A DNA stretch of 64,000 nt from Methanomassiliicoccaceae archaeon UBA421 (GTDB taxonomy: Archaea; Thermoplasmatota; Thermoplasmata; Methanomassiliicoccales; Methanomethylophilaceae). The notes below the pieces were generated by a model. It saw only the letters and a list, made by a program, of their open reading frames with translations. It did no database searches and was not told the origin of the DNA. This document shows, in pieces, positions 1-8,000 of the stretch. Location of the stretch: positions 1-64,000 of the forward strand of contig DAHB01000004.1 of assembly GCA_002498365.1 (NCBI GenBank). The letters run 5' to 3'. Numbering within the stretch: position 1 is the stretch's first letter; each line of letters starts with the position of its first letter. The position numbers were made by a program, and so were the translations under genes.

Positions 1-176
1 CTGAACTTCTCTACGTCCCTCTCCGTTCCCGGGCGGGGCGCGTAGTTTATTTCGGGAATGACGCGGCCGGCTCCGACCTTTATTCCGAATCCGTACGAAA
101 CGGGGTGCTGCGCGCGTCCGAAGATCAGTTCGTCAGCATCTTTGTATGCCATCTTTGTGTATCTGCTAACTGCCAT
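1..176 (-). CDS. mtaB: Methanol:corrinoid methyltransferase MtaB (N-terminal part)
   Basis: Only the first 58 codons are in the window; the gene continues past the left edge. The N-terminus begins MAVSRYTKMAYKDADE and contains GAGRVIPEINYAPRPGTE, which I recognise as the conserved start of MtaB, the zinc enzyme that transfers the methyl group of methanol to the corrinoid protein MtaC. The ATG lies one base after the mtaC stop codon, so the two are cotranscribed in the order mtaC-mtaB, as in Methanosarcina. The catalytic and zinc-binding part is outside the window and cannot be checked. Confidence 0.88.
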   Translation of the reverse strand, partial: MAVSRYTKMAYKDADELIFGRAQHPVSYGFGIKVGAGRVIPEINYAPRPGTERDVEKF

Positions 177-177
177 C

Positions 178-963
178 TTACTCACCTCTAATGATATTGT
201 CCCACTCTTCCCTTACCTTCTTCCAGTCGTATCCGGCAAGGATCTTGTCGGCGATCGGGGGTGTCTGGGCAGCCTTGTCGGAATAAATTCCGAGGTCGTA
301 CGAGTTGGCGTACTCCCTGTTGACCGCACCGCCGCATCCCATGAAGGGGATGCTCAGGCCTTTTGCCATGAATCCTGCCGCGATCCTCGGGAAAGCGGAC
401 ATCGTCGTGGTCATGAGCGCGGTTCCGGAGACGAACAGGGGCTTGACCTCGACGGTCTTGGCTATGACCTCAGTGACAGGGACATCTCTTCCCATGTCGA
501 TAACGTCGTAACCGGCCGCCTTGGTCATGATGGCCGCGATGTTCTTTCCGATGTCGTGGGGGTCTCCCTCGGCAGCGTGCATTATCACGGTGGCCTTGGC
601 CTTCATCTTTCCGCCCTCGAGCTTCTTCTCCGCAAGGGCTATTCCGATCTCCATGGTCTTTGCGGCCATCATGATCTCGGGCAGGTAGTACACGTGCTCT
701 GCGTAAAGCTTCGCGACGATCTCCATTCCTGCAACAAGCCCCTCGTTGATAACATCGAGCGGTTTCTTCTCCTTCAGGGCGTCGTTGACGACGGGCCCTA
801 CGGTCTTAAACCTCATGTAGAGTACCTCTTCCGCGACCTTTTTAAAAACGGGGTCATGCGGGAGCATCTCTTTAGCCATCTCTTGCGGGGTGGCCGCGAC
901 CTGCTGGTCGACATCATAGCGCCTCAGTATTTTGCTGAAGTCTACTCCTTTGCTGCTAAGCAT
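178..963 (-). CDS. mtaC: Methanol corrinoid protein MtaC
   Basis: 261 aa, the normal length for MtaC. The N-terminal half (about residues 1-110) is the helical cap domain. The C-terminal half is a B12-binding Rossmann domain with GDPHDIGKN (His136, lower axial cobalt ligand), SGTALMTTTM (near 190) and the CGGGAVN loop. The corrinoid accepts methyl from methanol via MtaB and passes it to coenzyme M via MtaA (not in the window). A GGGAGG Shine-Dalgarno lies about 9 nt before the ATG and a TATA box lies further upstream. Identity as MtaC rather than MtbC or MttC follows mainly from the adjoining mtaB. Confidence 0.9.
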   Translation of the reverse strand: MLSSKGVDFSKILRRYDVDQQVAATPQEMAKEMLPHDPVFKKVAEEVLYMRFKTVGPVVNDALKEKKPLDVINEGLVAGMEIVAKLYAEHVYYLPEIMMAAKTMEIGIALAEKKLEGGKMKAKATVIMHAAEGDPHDIGKNIAAIMTKAAGYDVIDMGRDVPVTEVIAKTVEVKPLFVSGTALMTTTMSAFPRIAAGFMAKGLSIPFMGCGGAVNREYANSYDLGIYSDKAAQTPPIADKILAGYDWKKVREEWDNIIRGE

Positions 964-1022
964 ACTGTTTTTCCTCCCAGGCTTTCGCCTGTGATTTTAG
1001 TATTCTACTGAGGGTATAAATG
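964..1022 (-). promoter_or_regulatory. mtaCB core promoter and leader
   Basis: On the minus strand a TATA-like element (catttataccct, complement of 1011-1022) is followed by a leader of roughly 25-30 nt with GGGAGG at 973-978. This is one of the few leadered starts in the window, fitting a strongly translated catabolic gene. Confidence 0.6.
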
Positions 1023-1397
1023 TAGTTTCGTGGATGGATGATTAATCCTTATTCATACATCGCTAGATATCTATTGACTCATATATATTTAACATCGGTG
1101 TTAATGAATTTCCTTATAAATATTTCCTTGAAAAAAACATAGCCAGCATGTTAGATATATATTGTACACATGCGCACGCGTACATTAAGTGATGATATCT
1201 TGTATCGGGCGTAACCGGACTTCAACCTTGGTTCGCACCATATCATGATTCAGTCTTCCTTGTACAGATATATTTAATGATTATTTTAACATGAAATTCT
1301 AAATCTGTGTTACTCGCCCATTGTTTCGGCTGTTGTACCCATGTCCGACGATGGTCCTTGGTAAACGCATAAATAACATCCGCCCAGTTCACCTAAT
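1023..1397. other. AT-rich intergenic control region between mtaC and the GTPase operon
   Basis: No plausible gene. It holds several TATA-like tracts (around 1081-1092, 1113-1126, 1153-1162, 1268-1278), a 22-bp imperfect palindrome at 1163-1184, and the TATA element gcataaataac (1368-1379), whose centre is about 25 nt before the GTPase ATG at 1398. The length and AT-richness suggest regulation of the divergent methanol operons. Confidence 0.5.
1163..1184. promoter_or_regulatory. Candidate operator: 22-bp imperfect palindrome
   Basis: tgtacacatgcg/cacgcgtaca reads the same on both strands at 18 of 22 positions. It sits about 200 bp upstream of mtaC and 214 bp upstream of the divergent GTPase gene, a plausible site for a dimeric regulator. 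No regulator gene is visible nearby. Confidence 0.4.
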
Positions 1398-1985
1398 ATG
1401 TATGTTTATATTCTGGGCGGATTCCTCGGAAGCGGGAAAACCAGCCTGTTGATGAGGCTAGCGTCCATGTATATCGAAAGGAAATTACGCGTGGCGCTTC
1501 TTGTGAACGAATCGGGAGAGGTCGGCGTGGACGGCGCGACGCTCAAGGCCGAAGGGTACGATGCGATCGAACTGCCCAACGGATGCATCTGCTGCTCCCT
1601 CTCAGGAACCCTTCAGAACGCGCTTCGGAACATCAAAAGCGACATTGATCCCGACATAATTATCATCGAACCGACGGGACTCGCCCTGCCGCACAAAGTG
1701 AAGGAGCTTGTGCGTATTTCCATGATAGATCCCGACGGGTGCTTCATAATAGGAATAGTGGACGTGCAGAGATTCGACGACCTGATAAAGAAGAAGGGGG
1801 AGTTCTTCAAAAGACAGATGCACGGCAGCGACTTCATACTTGTCAACAAGAGCGACCTTGCCAACCCCCAGAGGCTGGACGAAATAAAGAGCTGGATGTC
1901 CTCCGAGTTCCCCGAAAAGCCCCTTCTGTCCATCTCTGTCAAGACGGGCGAGAACCTGGACAAAGTATACGAGATGATGAAATGA
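1398..1985 (+). CDS. COG0523 (CobW/G3E family) P-loop GTPase, short form
   Basis: 195 aa with all COG0523 hallmarks: Walker A GGFLGSGKTS at residues 7-16, the metal-binding CICC motif near residue 64, IIIEPTG, and NKSD for guanine specificity. Family members are GTP-driven metal chaperones for Zn, Co or Ni. It lacks the usual C-terminal CobW_C domain of about 100-150 aa. Instead the next gene overlaps its stop (ATGA) and encodes a His-rich protein, so the chaperone may be split in two. Its place between mtaCB and ramA suggests metal delivery to methyltransferases, for example Zn to MtaB; that is inference. A TATA element at 1368-1379 predicts a leaderless start. Confidence 0.8.
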   Translation: MYVYILGGFLGSGKTSLLMRLASMYIERKLRVALLVNESGEVGVDGATLKAEGYDAIELPNGCICCSLSGTLQNALRNIKSDIDPDIIIIEPTGLALPHKVKELVRISMIDPDGCFIIGIVDVQRFDDLIKKKGEFFKRQMHGSDFILVNKSDLANPQRLDEIKSWMSSEFPEKPLLSISVKTGENLDKVYEMMK

Positions 1986-2560
1986 AACAGCAGGAAAACG
2001 ATGGGCACAAGAGCGAGGAGCATGAGAACTCGATCGAAGAGGCGGGCGGTGCAGCAGTGGGCTTCACCGGAAGCATAACGGGATTCAACGCGGACGCCCA
2101 GGCGAGGATGGCGGATGCGCTCTTGAAAATAGGTAGATGGGTGGGCGGCGAGTCCGGCGTACTCCTGGGGCACATCAAGTGCGCGATATACCGCGAGGAC
2201 GGCTCCGGCGTGACTCTGAACCTCATCGACATGGACAACGGCGTCGAGATACACGGCACCCTGGAACCTTCGGAGAAGGTTGCCTTCACGCTCATGTGCG
2301 CCGTCCTCGATGTTGACCCTGCCGAGCTGGACCATACGATGCACCATGTGCTCGAAGACACCAATTTGGATATCGAACTGGAGCATCACGACTGCCACTG
2401 CCACGGCCATGAACACGAGCATGAGGGCCTCCATGAACACGGCAACGGTCATGAGCATCATCACGGCCACGGCCATGAGGGTCACCACCATCACGATGAC
2501 GATGACGAGAGCTGCGAGCACCGCGGAGGGTGCTGCAACCACAGAAATCATAGTCATTGA
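1982..2560 (+). CDS. His-rich protein coupled to the COG0523 GTPase
   Basis: 192 aa starting at the ATG that overlaps the GTPase stop by four bases, implying translational coupling. Residues about 1-25 are charged. Residues about 25-130 form a compact domain (GFTGSITGFNADAQ..., IYREDGSGVTLNLIDMDNG) that I do not recognise. The last 60 residues are extremely rich in His, Asp, Glu and Cys, with repeated H-x-H and HEH units and a final CCNHRNHSH. Such tails bind Ni, Co or Zn in HypB, CooJ and CobW proteins. The probable role is metal storage or handover for the adjacent GTPase. Earlier in-frame starts lie inside the GTPase gene and were rejected. Confidence 0.7.
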   Translation: MKQQENDGHKSEEHENSIEEAGGAAVGFTGSITGFNADAQARMADALLKIGRWVGGESGVLLGHIKCAIYREDGSGVTLNLIDMDNGVEIHGTLEPSEKVAFTLMCAVLDVDPAELDHTMHHVLEDTNLDIELEHHDCHCHGHEHEHEGLHEHGNGHEHHHGHGHEGHHHHDDDDESCEHRGGCCNHRNHSH

Positions 2561-2589
2561 AAACCAATTAAGAAGACGGAGGAAAAACA

Positions 2590-4203
2590 ATGGAATACGG
2601 AATATCTCTGGATTTAGGAACGAGTGGCTTCAGGGCGCACGCTGTTGACCTGAATACGAAAAAGATCCTGTCGACGTCGATTACGGAATGTCATCCGTTG
2701 CCCGGCGCCAACATAATGGACCACCTGACCTTCAGCATAAGGGTAGGGCAGGATGTGGCGCACAATATCGTAGTAGATACGGTGAACAAGCTCATCAAGA
2801 CACTCGGTATAGATCTCAAGGACGTTGTCCGGATGAGTATCTGCGGCAACCCCATCCAGCTCTCGCTGGCGCAGAACATTCCGGTAGAAGATCTCGCCTT
2901 CGCGGGCGAGAACGCCAAAAGGGTCAGGGGAATCAAGGAACAGAAGAGGGACGCCGGCGTGTTCAGCGCCGTCGCCTGCGGGTTCGACGTCCCTGACAAG
3001 ACCGAACTCTACGTACCACCGGCCATAAGGCACGAGATAGGGGCAGATGCTCTGGCCATGATGTACAAGAGCGGCTTCCTGGACCAGAAGGAGAACTGCC
3101 TCGTCACGGACTACGGCACCAACGCCGAGATGGCGCTGAAGGTGGGGGACGACATATACACCGGGTCTGCCGCGGCCGGGCCGGCCATGGAGGGACAGTC
3201 CATAGAGTGCGGCATGCTGGCCGCCCCGGGGGCCATAAGCGACCTGGAATATGATTTCCAATGGATATGCAAAGTCCTCGACGATGACCTCATCCCTCGG
3301 AACGGCGACAGGTTCGACTTCAGCCTCGGCGTCATGTCCGAAGAGGGGCCGATGCACGGCAAGGCCGTGGGCATAACCGGCACCGGCGTCATAGCGGCAG
3401 TGGCTGTGGCTAAGGAAAGCGACCTTTGGAAAAAAGGCAAGCTGACGACCGAGGACGGCAAGATGCACCTGCAGGACGGCGTATTCATCACCAGCAACGA
3501 CATCTCAGAGGCGATGAAGGCCATAGGAGCCATGAGGGCGGGCCACTTCACGCTTCTGGAGCATGCCGGCATAAAGTTCGGGGACCTCAAGACGATGTAT
3601 ATGTGCGGAGCGTCCGGTACGTACGTCGATGCCGTAAAGGGCAGGGACGTCGGTCTGCTGCCGCCCACGTGCGACAACATCTTCCAATACGGGAACACTT
3701 CACTGGCGCTTTCCACCGACCTCCTGATGAACCCCGAGCTTCTCGATGAGCTGCAGGAGACGGCCAACAGCATCCGCGCAAACCACATCATGTTCGCCGG
3801 GGACAAGATATTCGAGCAGATATACGTCCAGGAGCTTGCGTACTGCGAGGAGGGGATGAGCATGTCCAAATACAACGACAACAACGTCGCCGCAGGTCTG
3901 CAGGCGCTTCCCAAACCGATCGGTCACCCGAAGGTCACGCGCGTGTCGATGCGCGACATCGCCGACCTGGGAGAGAGGGGGCTTTACATCCTTCACGACC
4001 TCGGTACGAACCTCGTGGGAAAGATGGAGGGTTGCACCGGGTGCAAGAAGTGCGAGCACGAATGCCCCGAGAACGCGTTGACCGTAAGCAAGGACAAGAC
4101 GATCACCGTGAAGACCAAGAACTGCCTCGGCACGGCCTGTTACAGATGCCAGTACGTCTGTCCCGAGAAGGTCATGCAGTTCGACTCCCTAAGGCTGTCG
4201 TGA
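2590..4203 (+). CDS. ramA: Corrinoid activation protein RamA-type (ASKHA domain plus two [4Fe-4S] clusters)
   Basis: 537 aa. The N-terminal ASKHA-type ATPase segment begins with ISLDLGTSGFRAH, and DYGTNAEMALK lies near residue 180. The C-terminus carries two ferredoxin-like clusters: CTGCKKCEHECP and the variant CLGTACYRCQYVCP (C-x4-C-x2-C-x3-C). RamA reduces accidentally oxidised Co(II) corrinoid to active Co(I) using ATP, here most likely for MtaC. GGAGG lies about 7 nt before the ATG. It is the last gene of the GTPase/His-rich/ramA unit and is followed at once by a strong terminator. Confidence 0.88.
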   Translation: MEYGISLDLGTSGFRAHAVDLNTKKILSTSITECHPLPGANIMDHLTFSIRVGQDVAHNIVVDTVNKLIKTLGIDLKDVVRMSICGNPIQLSLAQNIPVEDLAFAGENAKRVRGIKEQKRDAGVFSAVACGFDVPDKTELYVPPAIRHEIGADALAMMYKSGFLDQKENCLVTDYGTNAEMALKVGDDIYTGSAAAGPAMEGQSIECGMLAAPGAISDLEYDFQWICKVLDDDLIPRNGDRFDFSLGVMSEEGPMHGKAVGITGTGVIAAVAVAKESDLWKKGKLTTEDGKMHLQDGVFITSNDISEAMKAIGAMRAGHFTLLEHAGIKFGDLKTMYMCGASGTYVDAVKGRDVGLLPPTCDNIFQYGNTSLALSTDLLMNPELLDELQETANSIRANHIMFAGDKIFEQIYVQELAYCEEGMSMSKYNDNNVAAGLQALPKPIGHPKVTRVSMRDIADLGERGLYILHDLGTNLVGKMEGCTGCKKCEHECPENALTVSKDKTITVKTKNCLGTACYRCQYVCPEKVMQFDSLRLS

Positions 4204-4214
4204 TAAACGGTTTC

Positions 4215-4240
4215 GGGCGGGGCCGACCCCGCCCTTTTTT
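4215..4240 (+). terminator. Hairpin terminator after ramA
   Basis: A perfect 8-bp GC stem (gggcgggg/ccccgccc, loop ccga) at 4215-4234 is followed by six T residues. The T run abuts the stop codon of the convergent ABC transporter gene. Confidence 0.75.
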
Positions 4241-5034
4241 CATTTACCGCCGTTCAGGGCCTCGGCGTGTACGGCCGGCCTGACATTCTCGTCCTCCAGC
4301 TCCGTCAGTATCTGCTTGCGCAGCCTGATGAACTCGGGCGAAGCGCGGTCCCTGGGCCGCGGAACGCCTATGTCCACGATGTCCTTGATGCTGGCAGGAC
4401 GCTTGGTGAGGACGACTATCCTGTCCGATAAGTAGACCGCCTCGTCGACCGAGTGTGTCACGAACAGGATCGTGGTATCAGTCTTCTCGACTATCCTCAG
4501 CAGCTCGCCCTGCATGATGTTGCGTGTCTGGGCGTCCAACGCGCCGAACGGCTCGTCCATGAGCAGCACGTCGGGCTTGGTAACAAGGGCCCTTGCGATG
4601 CCCACGCGCTGCTTCATACCTCCGCTGAGCTCGTGGACACGATGGTCCTCGAAACCTTCGAGGCCGACCGCCCTGATGTAGCGTTCGGCGGTCTTCCTGC
4701 GCTGCTCCGCCGGGACGCCGGCGATCTCCAGGCCGAACTCGACGTTCTTCCTTACCGAACGCCAAGGGAACAGTGCGAACTCCTGGAACACCATACCTCT
4801 GTCGGGGCCCGGCCCGGTGCACTTCTTCCCGCCTATCGACACTTCTCCGGAGGACGGCTCCATGAGCCCGGCTATAAGCCTGAGCAGGGTCGTCTTTCCG
4901 CATCCCGAGGGACCGACTATGGATATCAGCTCGCCCTTCTGGATCTCCAGAGAGAAATCCTCCAGGGCCACGGTCTCCTGTTCATCGGTCTTGTAGACCT
5001 TCCTCAGATGATTGATAACGATCTTCTCGCTCAT
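4240..5034 (-). CDS. ABC transporter ATP-binding protein, nitrate/sulfonate/taurine type
   Basis: 264 aa from the ATG overlapping the permease stop by four bases. It has Walker A GPSGCGKTT, signature LSGGMKQR, Walker B VLLMDEPFGALD and the H-loop in LFVTHSVDEAV. The overall pattern matches the TauB/SsuB/NrtD branch. It powers the permease and the atypical binding protein encoded just upstream. The substrate cannot be deduced from sequence; this family carries organosulfonates, nitrate, pyrimidine precursors and similar small molecules. Confidence 0.85.
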   Translation of the reverse strand: MSEKIVINHLRKVYKTDEQETVALEDFSLEIQKGELISIVGPSGCGKTTLLRLIAGLMEPSSGEVSIGGKKCTGPGPDRGMVFQEFALFPWRSVRKNVEFGLEIAGVPAEQRRKTAERYIRAVGLEGFEDHRVHELSGGMKQRVGIARALVTKPDVLLMDEPFGALDAQTRNIMQGELLRIVEKTDTTILFVTHSVDEAVYLSDRIVVLTKRPASIKDIVDIGVPRPRDRASPEFIRLRKQILTELEDENVRPAVHAEALNGGK

Positions 5035-5921
5035 TCTATCCCCATCCTTCTTGTTATGACCTTGTGCAGATAGTCGGCGAGGCTGGTCGTCAGTATTCCG
5101 AGAATTGCGATTATGACTATGCCCGCGTAGACGTTGGGCCAGTACCCCATCTGCGCCTGTATGCTGATGAAGTATCCGACGCCTCCTCCGAACGATGCGT
5201 ACAGCTCGGAGGCGACTATGCACATCCACCCGACCCCCATGCCTATGCGGAGGCCGTTCATTATGTATGGAACCGCAGCGGGGAGCATCACCTTTACAAA
5301 TGTCTGGACCTTTGTCGCCCCGAGAGTTTTGGCCGCATCGACCCAGTTAGGGTCGATCTTCTTCACGCCGAACATCGTATTGGTCAGCACCGGGAAGAAA
5401 ATACCCACGAACACCACGAGGATCGGCCCCCACGTGTAACCTACCGTGAAGAGGAATATCGGAGCCCATGCTATGGGGGCGATGGGCCTGAGGGCCTCCA
5501 GGGTCGGGGACGAGAACTCTTTCAAGGTGTCGGAGTAACCGAGGAGCAGGCCGAACGGAACCGCTATCGCCAACGCGATCAGCAGCCCGGCGAAGAACCT
5601 CTCGAGGCTTATGCTCATGTGTCCCCACATGCTCATCCCGGAGATCGAATCGCCGTTCTGGAACAGGAACACCAGCGCCTCCCAGGTCGTCTGGGGCGTG
5701 GGTATCGCCGGATTGTCGAGAAGCAGCGACAGGTTCCACCATATCAGGACGAACACCACCAGCGATACGAAGGCGATTATACCTTTCCTGAGCATGCGGT
5801 GGCGTCTGTTGTCCTTATCATAAGCGAAATATTTCGACGGCGAATTCATTGCGTCCAGGATGATGACGCCGGTTATGACGCAGACTGCGCATAAAATGAT
5901 AATGATCGATTGCCAATCCAT
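5031..5921 (-). CDS. ABC transporter permease, BPD/SsuC-TauC family
   Basis: 296 aa with an N-terminal helix (residues about 5-25), a second near 48-65 and the usual core helices. The cytoplasmic EAA-like loop appears as DAAKTLGATKVQTFVKVMLP, which contacts the ATPase. It is four bases upstream-overlapped with the ATPase gene and four bases behind the binding-protein gene, so the three form one operon. It is somewhat longer at the N-terminus than typical SsuC. Confidence 0.85.
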   Translation of the reverse strand: MDWQSIIIILCAVCVITGVIILDAMNSPSKYFAYDKDNRRHRMLRKGIIAFVSLVVFVLIWWNLSLLLDNPAIPTPQTTWEALVFLFQNGDSISGMSMWGHMSISLERFFAGLLIALAIAVPFGLLLGYSDTLKEFSSPTLEALRPIAPIAWAPIFLFTVGYTWGPILVVFVGIFFPVLTNTMFGVKKIDPNWVDAAKTLGATKVQTFVKVMLPAAVPYIMNGLRIGMGVGWMCIVASELYASFGGGVGYFISIQAQMGYWPNVYAGIVIIAILGILTTSLADYLHKVITRRMGIE

Positions 5922-5925
5922 TTTA

Positions 5926-7110
5926 TCAGCTCCTCAGCGCGTTTATGGACGAGGAAACCACGGGCGGGGAGCCGACGAACCCTATGCTCGCATGGCCCGA
6001 CAGCAGCGCGTTCATGACGTCCCCTCCGGCCGGGAACGGTCCCAACAGTTCGATCTCTATCCCATAATCCTCGAAGGAGCCCTGCTCTATCCCGACGTGG
6101 AGGGTTATCTGGTGTATGTCTGCGGCCAGGTACGCGACGCCTATGTGCGTCAGGGCTCCGCCGTAGTACCCAAGATCTCCCGGCTCCTTGACACCGCCCT
6201 CTTCGTTCAGCGCCCCGGCGAGGTACTGCTCGTTCACTAGATGCTCGGTGAAGGCCAGCGATGAATCGTATCCTGCTTCGGTCAGCGTGCTCTGTTGCAC
6301 TATGTTCAGGGACTTATAGGTGTCCACTACTTCGGCCAGCTGTTCCGCCAGGTCTCCCAGCTCATAGGCGTAAGTGATATTGGCCAGCGCAGCCTCGGCC
6401 ACTTCGTCGGACATCGTGGGAGGGTTTGGGGTCCCGATGGCTTTTGTTATCTTGATAAGTGCCTCATGGTTCACCGATGCTGGGTCCAATGCGTCCGTGA
6501 CCCACAGCACCGACTGCATGTATGCCGCCAGGAACCTTTCGGTGGCGTTCTCGTTGCCTGAAAGGAAGGAGTTGTTCGCCGCGACGACACAGCAGGGATG
6601 CCCCTGCCAGTAGTCGCTTGTGGTCATCAGCTCGACGCACAGGCCATCGTTCACCGCCACGGAGTAGTGGGGCTCCCATGCTATTCCTCCGTCAATGCTG
6701 TCGTCCGTAGTGATTTTGTTTATCATCTGCCCGGGGGCGACCTGAGTCCAGTAGACCGCATTATCCGCCACCGTACCGTATTGGACGAAATTGAGGCCGA
6801 GGTCCTCCTTCACTATGTCCATCAATATCATATGCTGTATAGACGAGGGGCCGGGAGTCATGAACACCTTTCCCACCCAGTATTGCGGGTTCACGGCAGT
6901 TAGGACGCCGCCCGCCGTCTCGGTCATGTCGTCCAGGTCCTCGGTGTCCGCCCTTATGAAGATCCCGGACCCGTCGTTGTTGACCCTCGCGAGTATGGAG
7001 ACGGATTCTTTCTCGGGATCTTCCATAGACAGCACCAGACCGGACGCCGAGAGGAGTATTATGAGCACCCCTACGGCGCCCCATGTCTTGTAGTTCCAAT
7101 TCAGGCTCAC
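5926..7110 (-). CDS. Membrane-anchored ABC substrate-binding protein with apparently circularly permuted SsuA/NMT1-like domain
   Basis: 394 aa from a GTG at 7110, chosen because a TATA box is centred about 28 nt upstream; an in-frame GTG at 7158 lies upstream of that TATA. Residues about 10-28 form an uncleaved signal anchor. The segment order is unusual. Motifs that normally sit in the middle and end of TauA/SsuA-type proteins come first (ILARVNNDGSGIFI at about 38, GGIAWEPHYSVA, GHPCCVVAANN). The normal N-terminal lobe (YLAADIHQITL, FPAGGDVMNALLSGHASIGF, VGSPP) forms the last 75 residues. This is what a circular permutation would give. It is first gene of the ABC operon. Substrate unknown. 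Confidence 0.75.
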   Translation of the reverse strand: MSLNWNYKTWGAVGVLIILLSASGLVLSMEDPEKESVSILARVNNDGSGIFIRADTEDLDDMTETAGGVLTAVNPQYWVGKVFMTPGPSSIQHMILMDIVKEDLGLNFVQYGTVADNAVYWTQVAPGQMINKITTDDSIDGGIAWEPHYSVAVNDGLCVELMTTSDYWQGHPCCVVAANNSFLSGNENATERFLAAYMQSVLWVTDALDPASVNHEALIKITKAIGTPNPPTMSDEVAEAALANITYAYELGDLAEQLAEVVDTYKSLNIVQQSTLTEAGYDSSLAFTEHLVNEQYLAGALNEEGGVKEPGDLGYYGGALTHIGVAYLAADIHQITLHVGIEQGSFEDYGIEIELLGPFPAGGDVMNALLSGHASIGFVGSPPVVSSSINALRS

Positions 7111-7131
7111 GGATATTGCTAGCCGATTTTT

Positions 7132-7143
7132 GGATATAAATGT
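7132..7143 (-). promoter_or_regulatory. TATA box of the ABC operon
   Basis: acatttatatcc on the minus strand, centred about 28 nt before the GTG at 7110. It excludes the longer GTG start at 7158 and predicts a leaderless message. Confidence 0.6.
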
Positions 7144-7312
7144 TTTGAATTTTATCACATTTTGGATTCTTTTTTACAATCAGGTTAATAAAATAAGACA
7201 TGTTCCTTCGATGAAAAAATGCGCTGGCCTCTTTGGGAGGGTCTTTTGTAATCTGAAGTAGAAAATAGTACAAAAAGGAAAAAGATGTCTCTCTGTAAGG
7301 AGAGGAAAAGGT

Positions 7313-7738
7313 TTAGATGTCTCTGAAAGACACGGAATACTGCATCTTCTTGGCGCCGAAGTATTCCTGTGTGAAATTGGCGGAATCTTCGGGTCCGAAC
7401 TCCCTGCAGGAGAATATGTCTATGAACGCGCGGTCGGTGTCCTCTGCGAAGTGACCGGATATCATAGAGGTCTCTATGAGCTGCACAAGGGAGTACCCCT
7501 GTACTTTGGGCTCGTCTCCGAAGAACACCACCTGGGGTTCGCCGTATCTTTTCATGTTGATGTGCTTTGCGAGATCGATAGCGAACTGGGCGATGTGCTC
7601 TTTGCTTGCAATCTTGGAGTGGTCGCATTCTCCCAGGTCTATAGAGACGAGTAGCCCCCAGAGCTTCTCGCCGTTGTATTTCTTGATTGCCTCCTCGTCG
7701 CTGAGGAGCTTACCGGAATAGGGACTCATTGTGTACAT
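7313..7738 (-). CDS. S-adenosylmethionine decarboxylase-like protein
   Basis: 141 aa. The segment SMISGHFAEDTDRAFIDIFS followed by Cys matches bacterial/archaeal AdoMetDC (SpeH) in spacing: candidate pyruvoyl Ser, His five residues later and Cys fifteen after that. The residue before the Ser is Thr, where SpeH normally has Glu at the self-cleavage point. SpeH decarboxylates AdoMet for spermidine synthesis after autocatalytic cleavage. No spermidine synthase gene lies nearby, and the altered cleavage site leaves room for another role. It stands alone between the ABC operon and the DUF362 gene. The start could also be the second ATG, three codons later. Confidence 0.6.
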   Translation of the reverse strand: MYTMSPYSGKLLSDEEAIKKYNGEKLWGLLVSIDLGECDHSKIASKEHIAQFAIDLAKHINMKRYGEPQVVFFGDEPKVQGYSLVQLIETSMISGHFAEDTDRAFIDIFSCREFGPEDSANFTQEYFGAKKMQYSVSFRDI

Positions 7739-8000
7739 TTTAATTCCTCACAACGGGGATTGGTTTCCCGTTAAACGGGGTAAAATGTTTCTATATTTCA
7801 AACAATGCCCGGGCTTAAATAATCGGGGCTTCGGAATAATTACACCCAGCAATCCGTATTGTCGAGTGGGGGACACTCAAAGTTTTCAGAGACAAAATGA
7901 GGCTGCCTATGACTATTTTTCGATTTTCCGGAACGTCCCTCCCGCCCGCCGCGGACCCGCGGAAAAATCCGATTTATACAGGTAACAACATGGCGTATCC

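Noticed and set aside
58..1011. Long plus-strand open frame over mtaC
   Set aside because: It is the shadow of mtaC/mtaB on the opposite strand; the composition is not protein-like and the minus-strand genes are certain.
1613..2590. 325-codon minus-strand frame with hydrophobic Met/Val/Ala runs
   Set aside because: It is the complement of the His-rich coding repeat (cat/gtg alternation), not a membrane protein.
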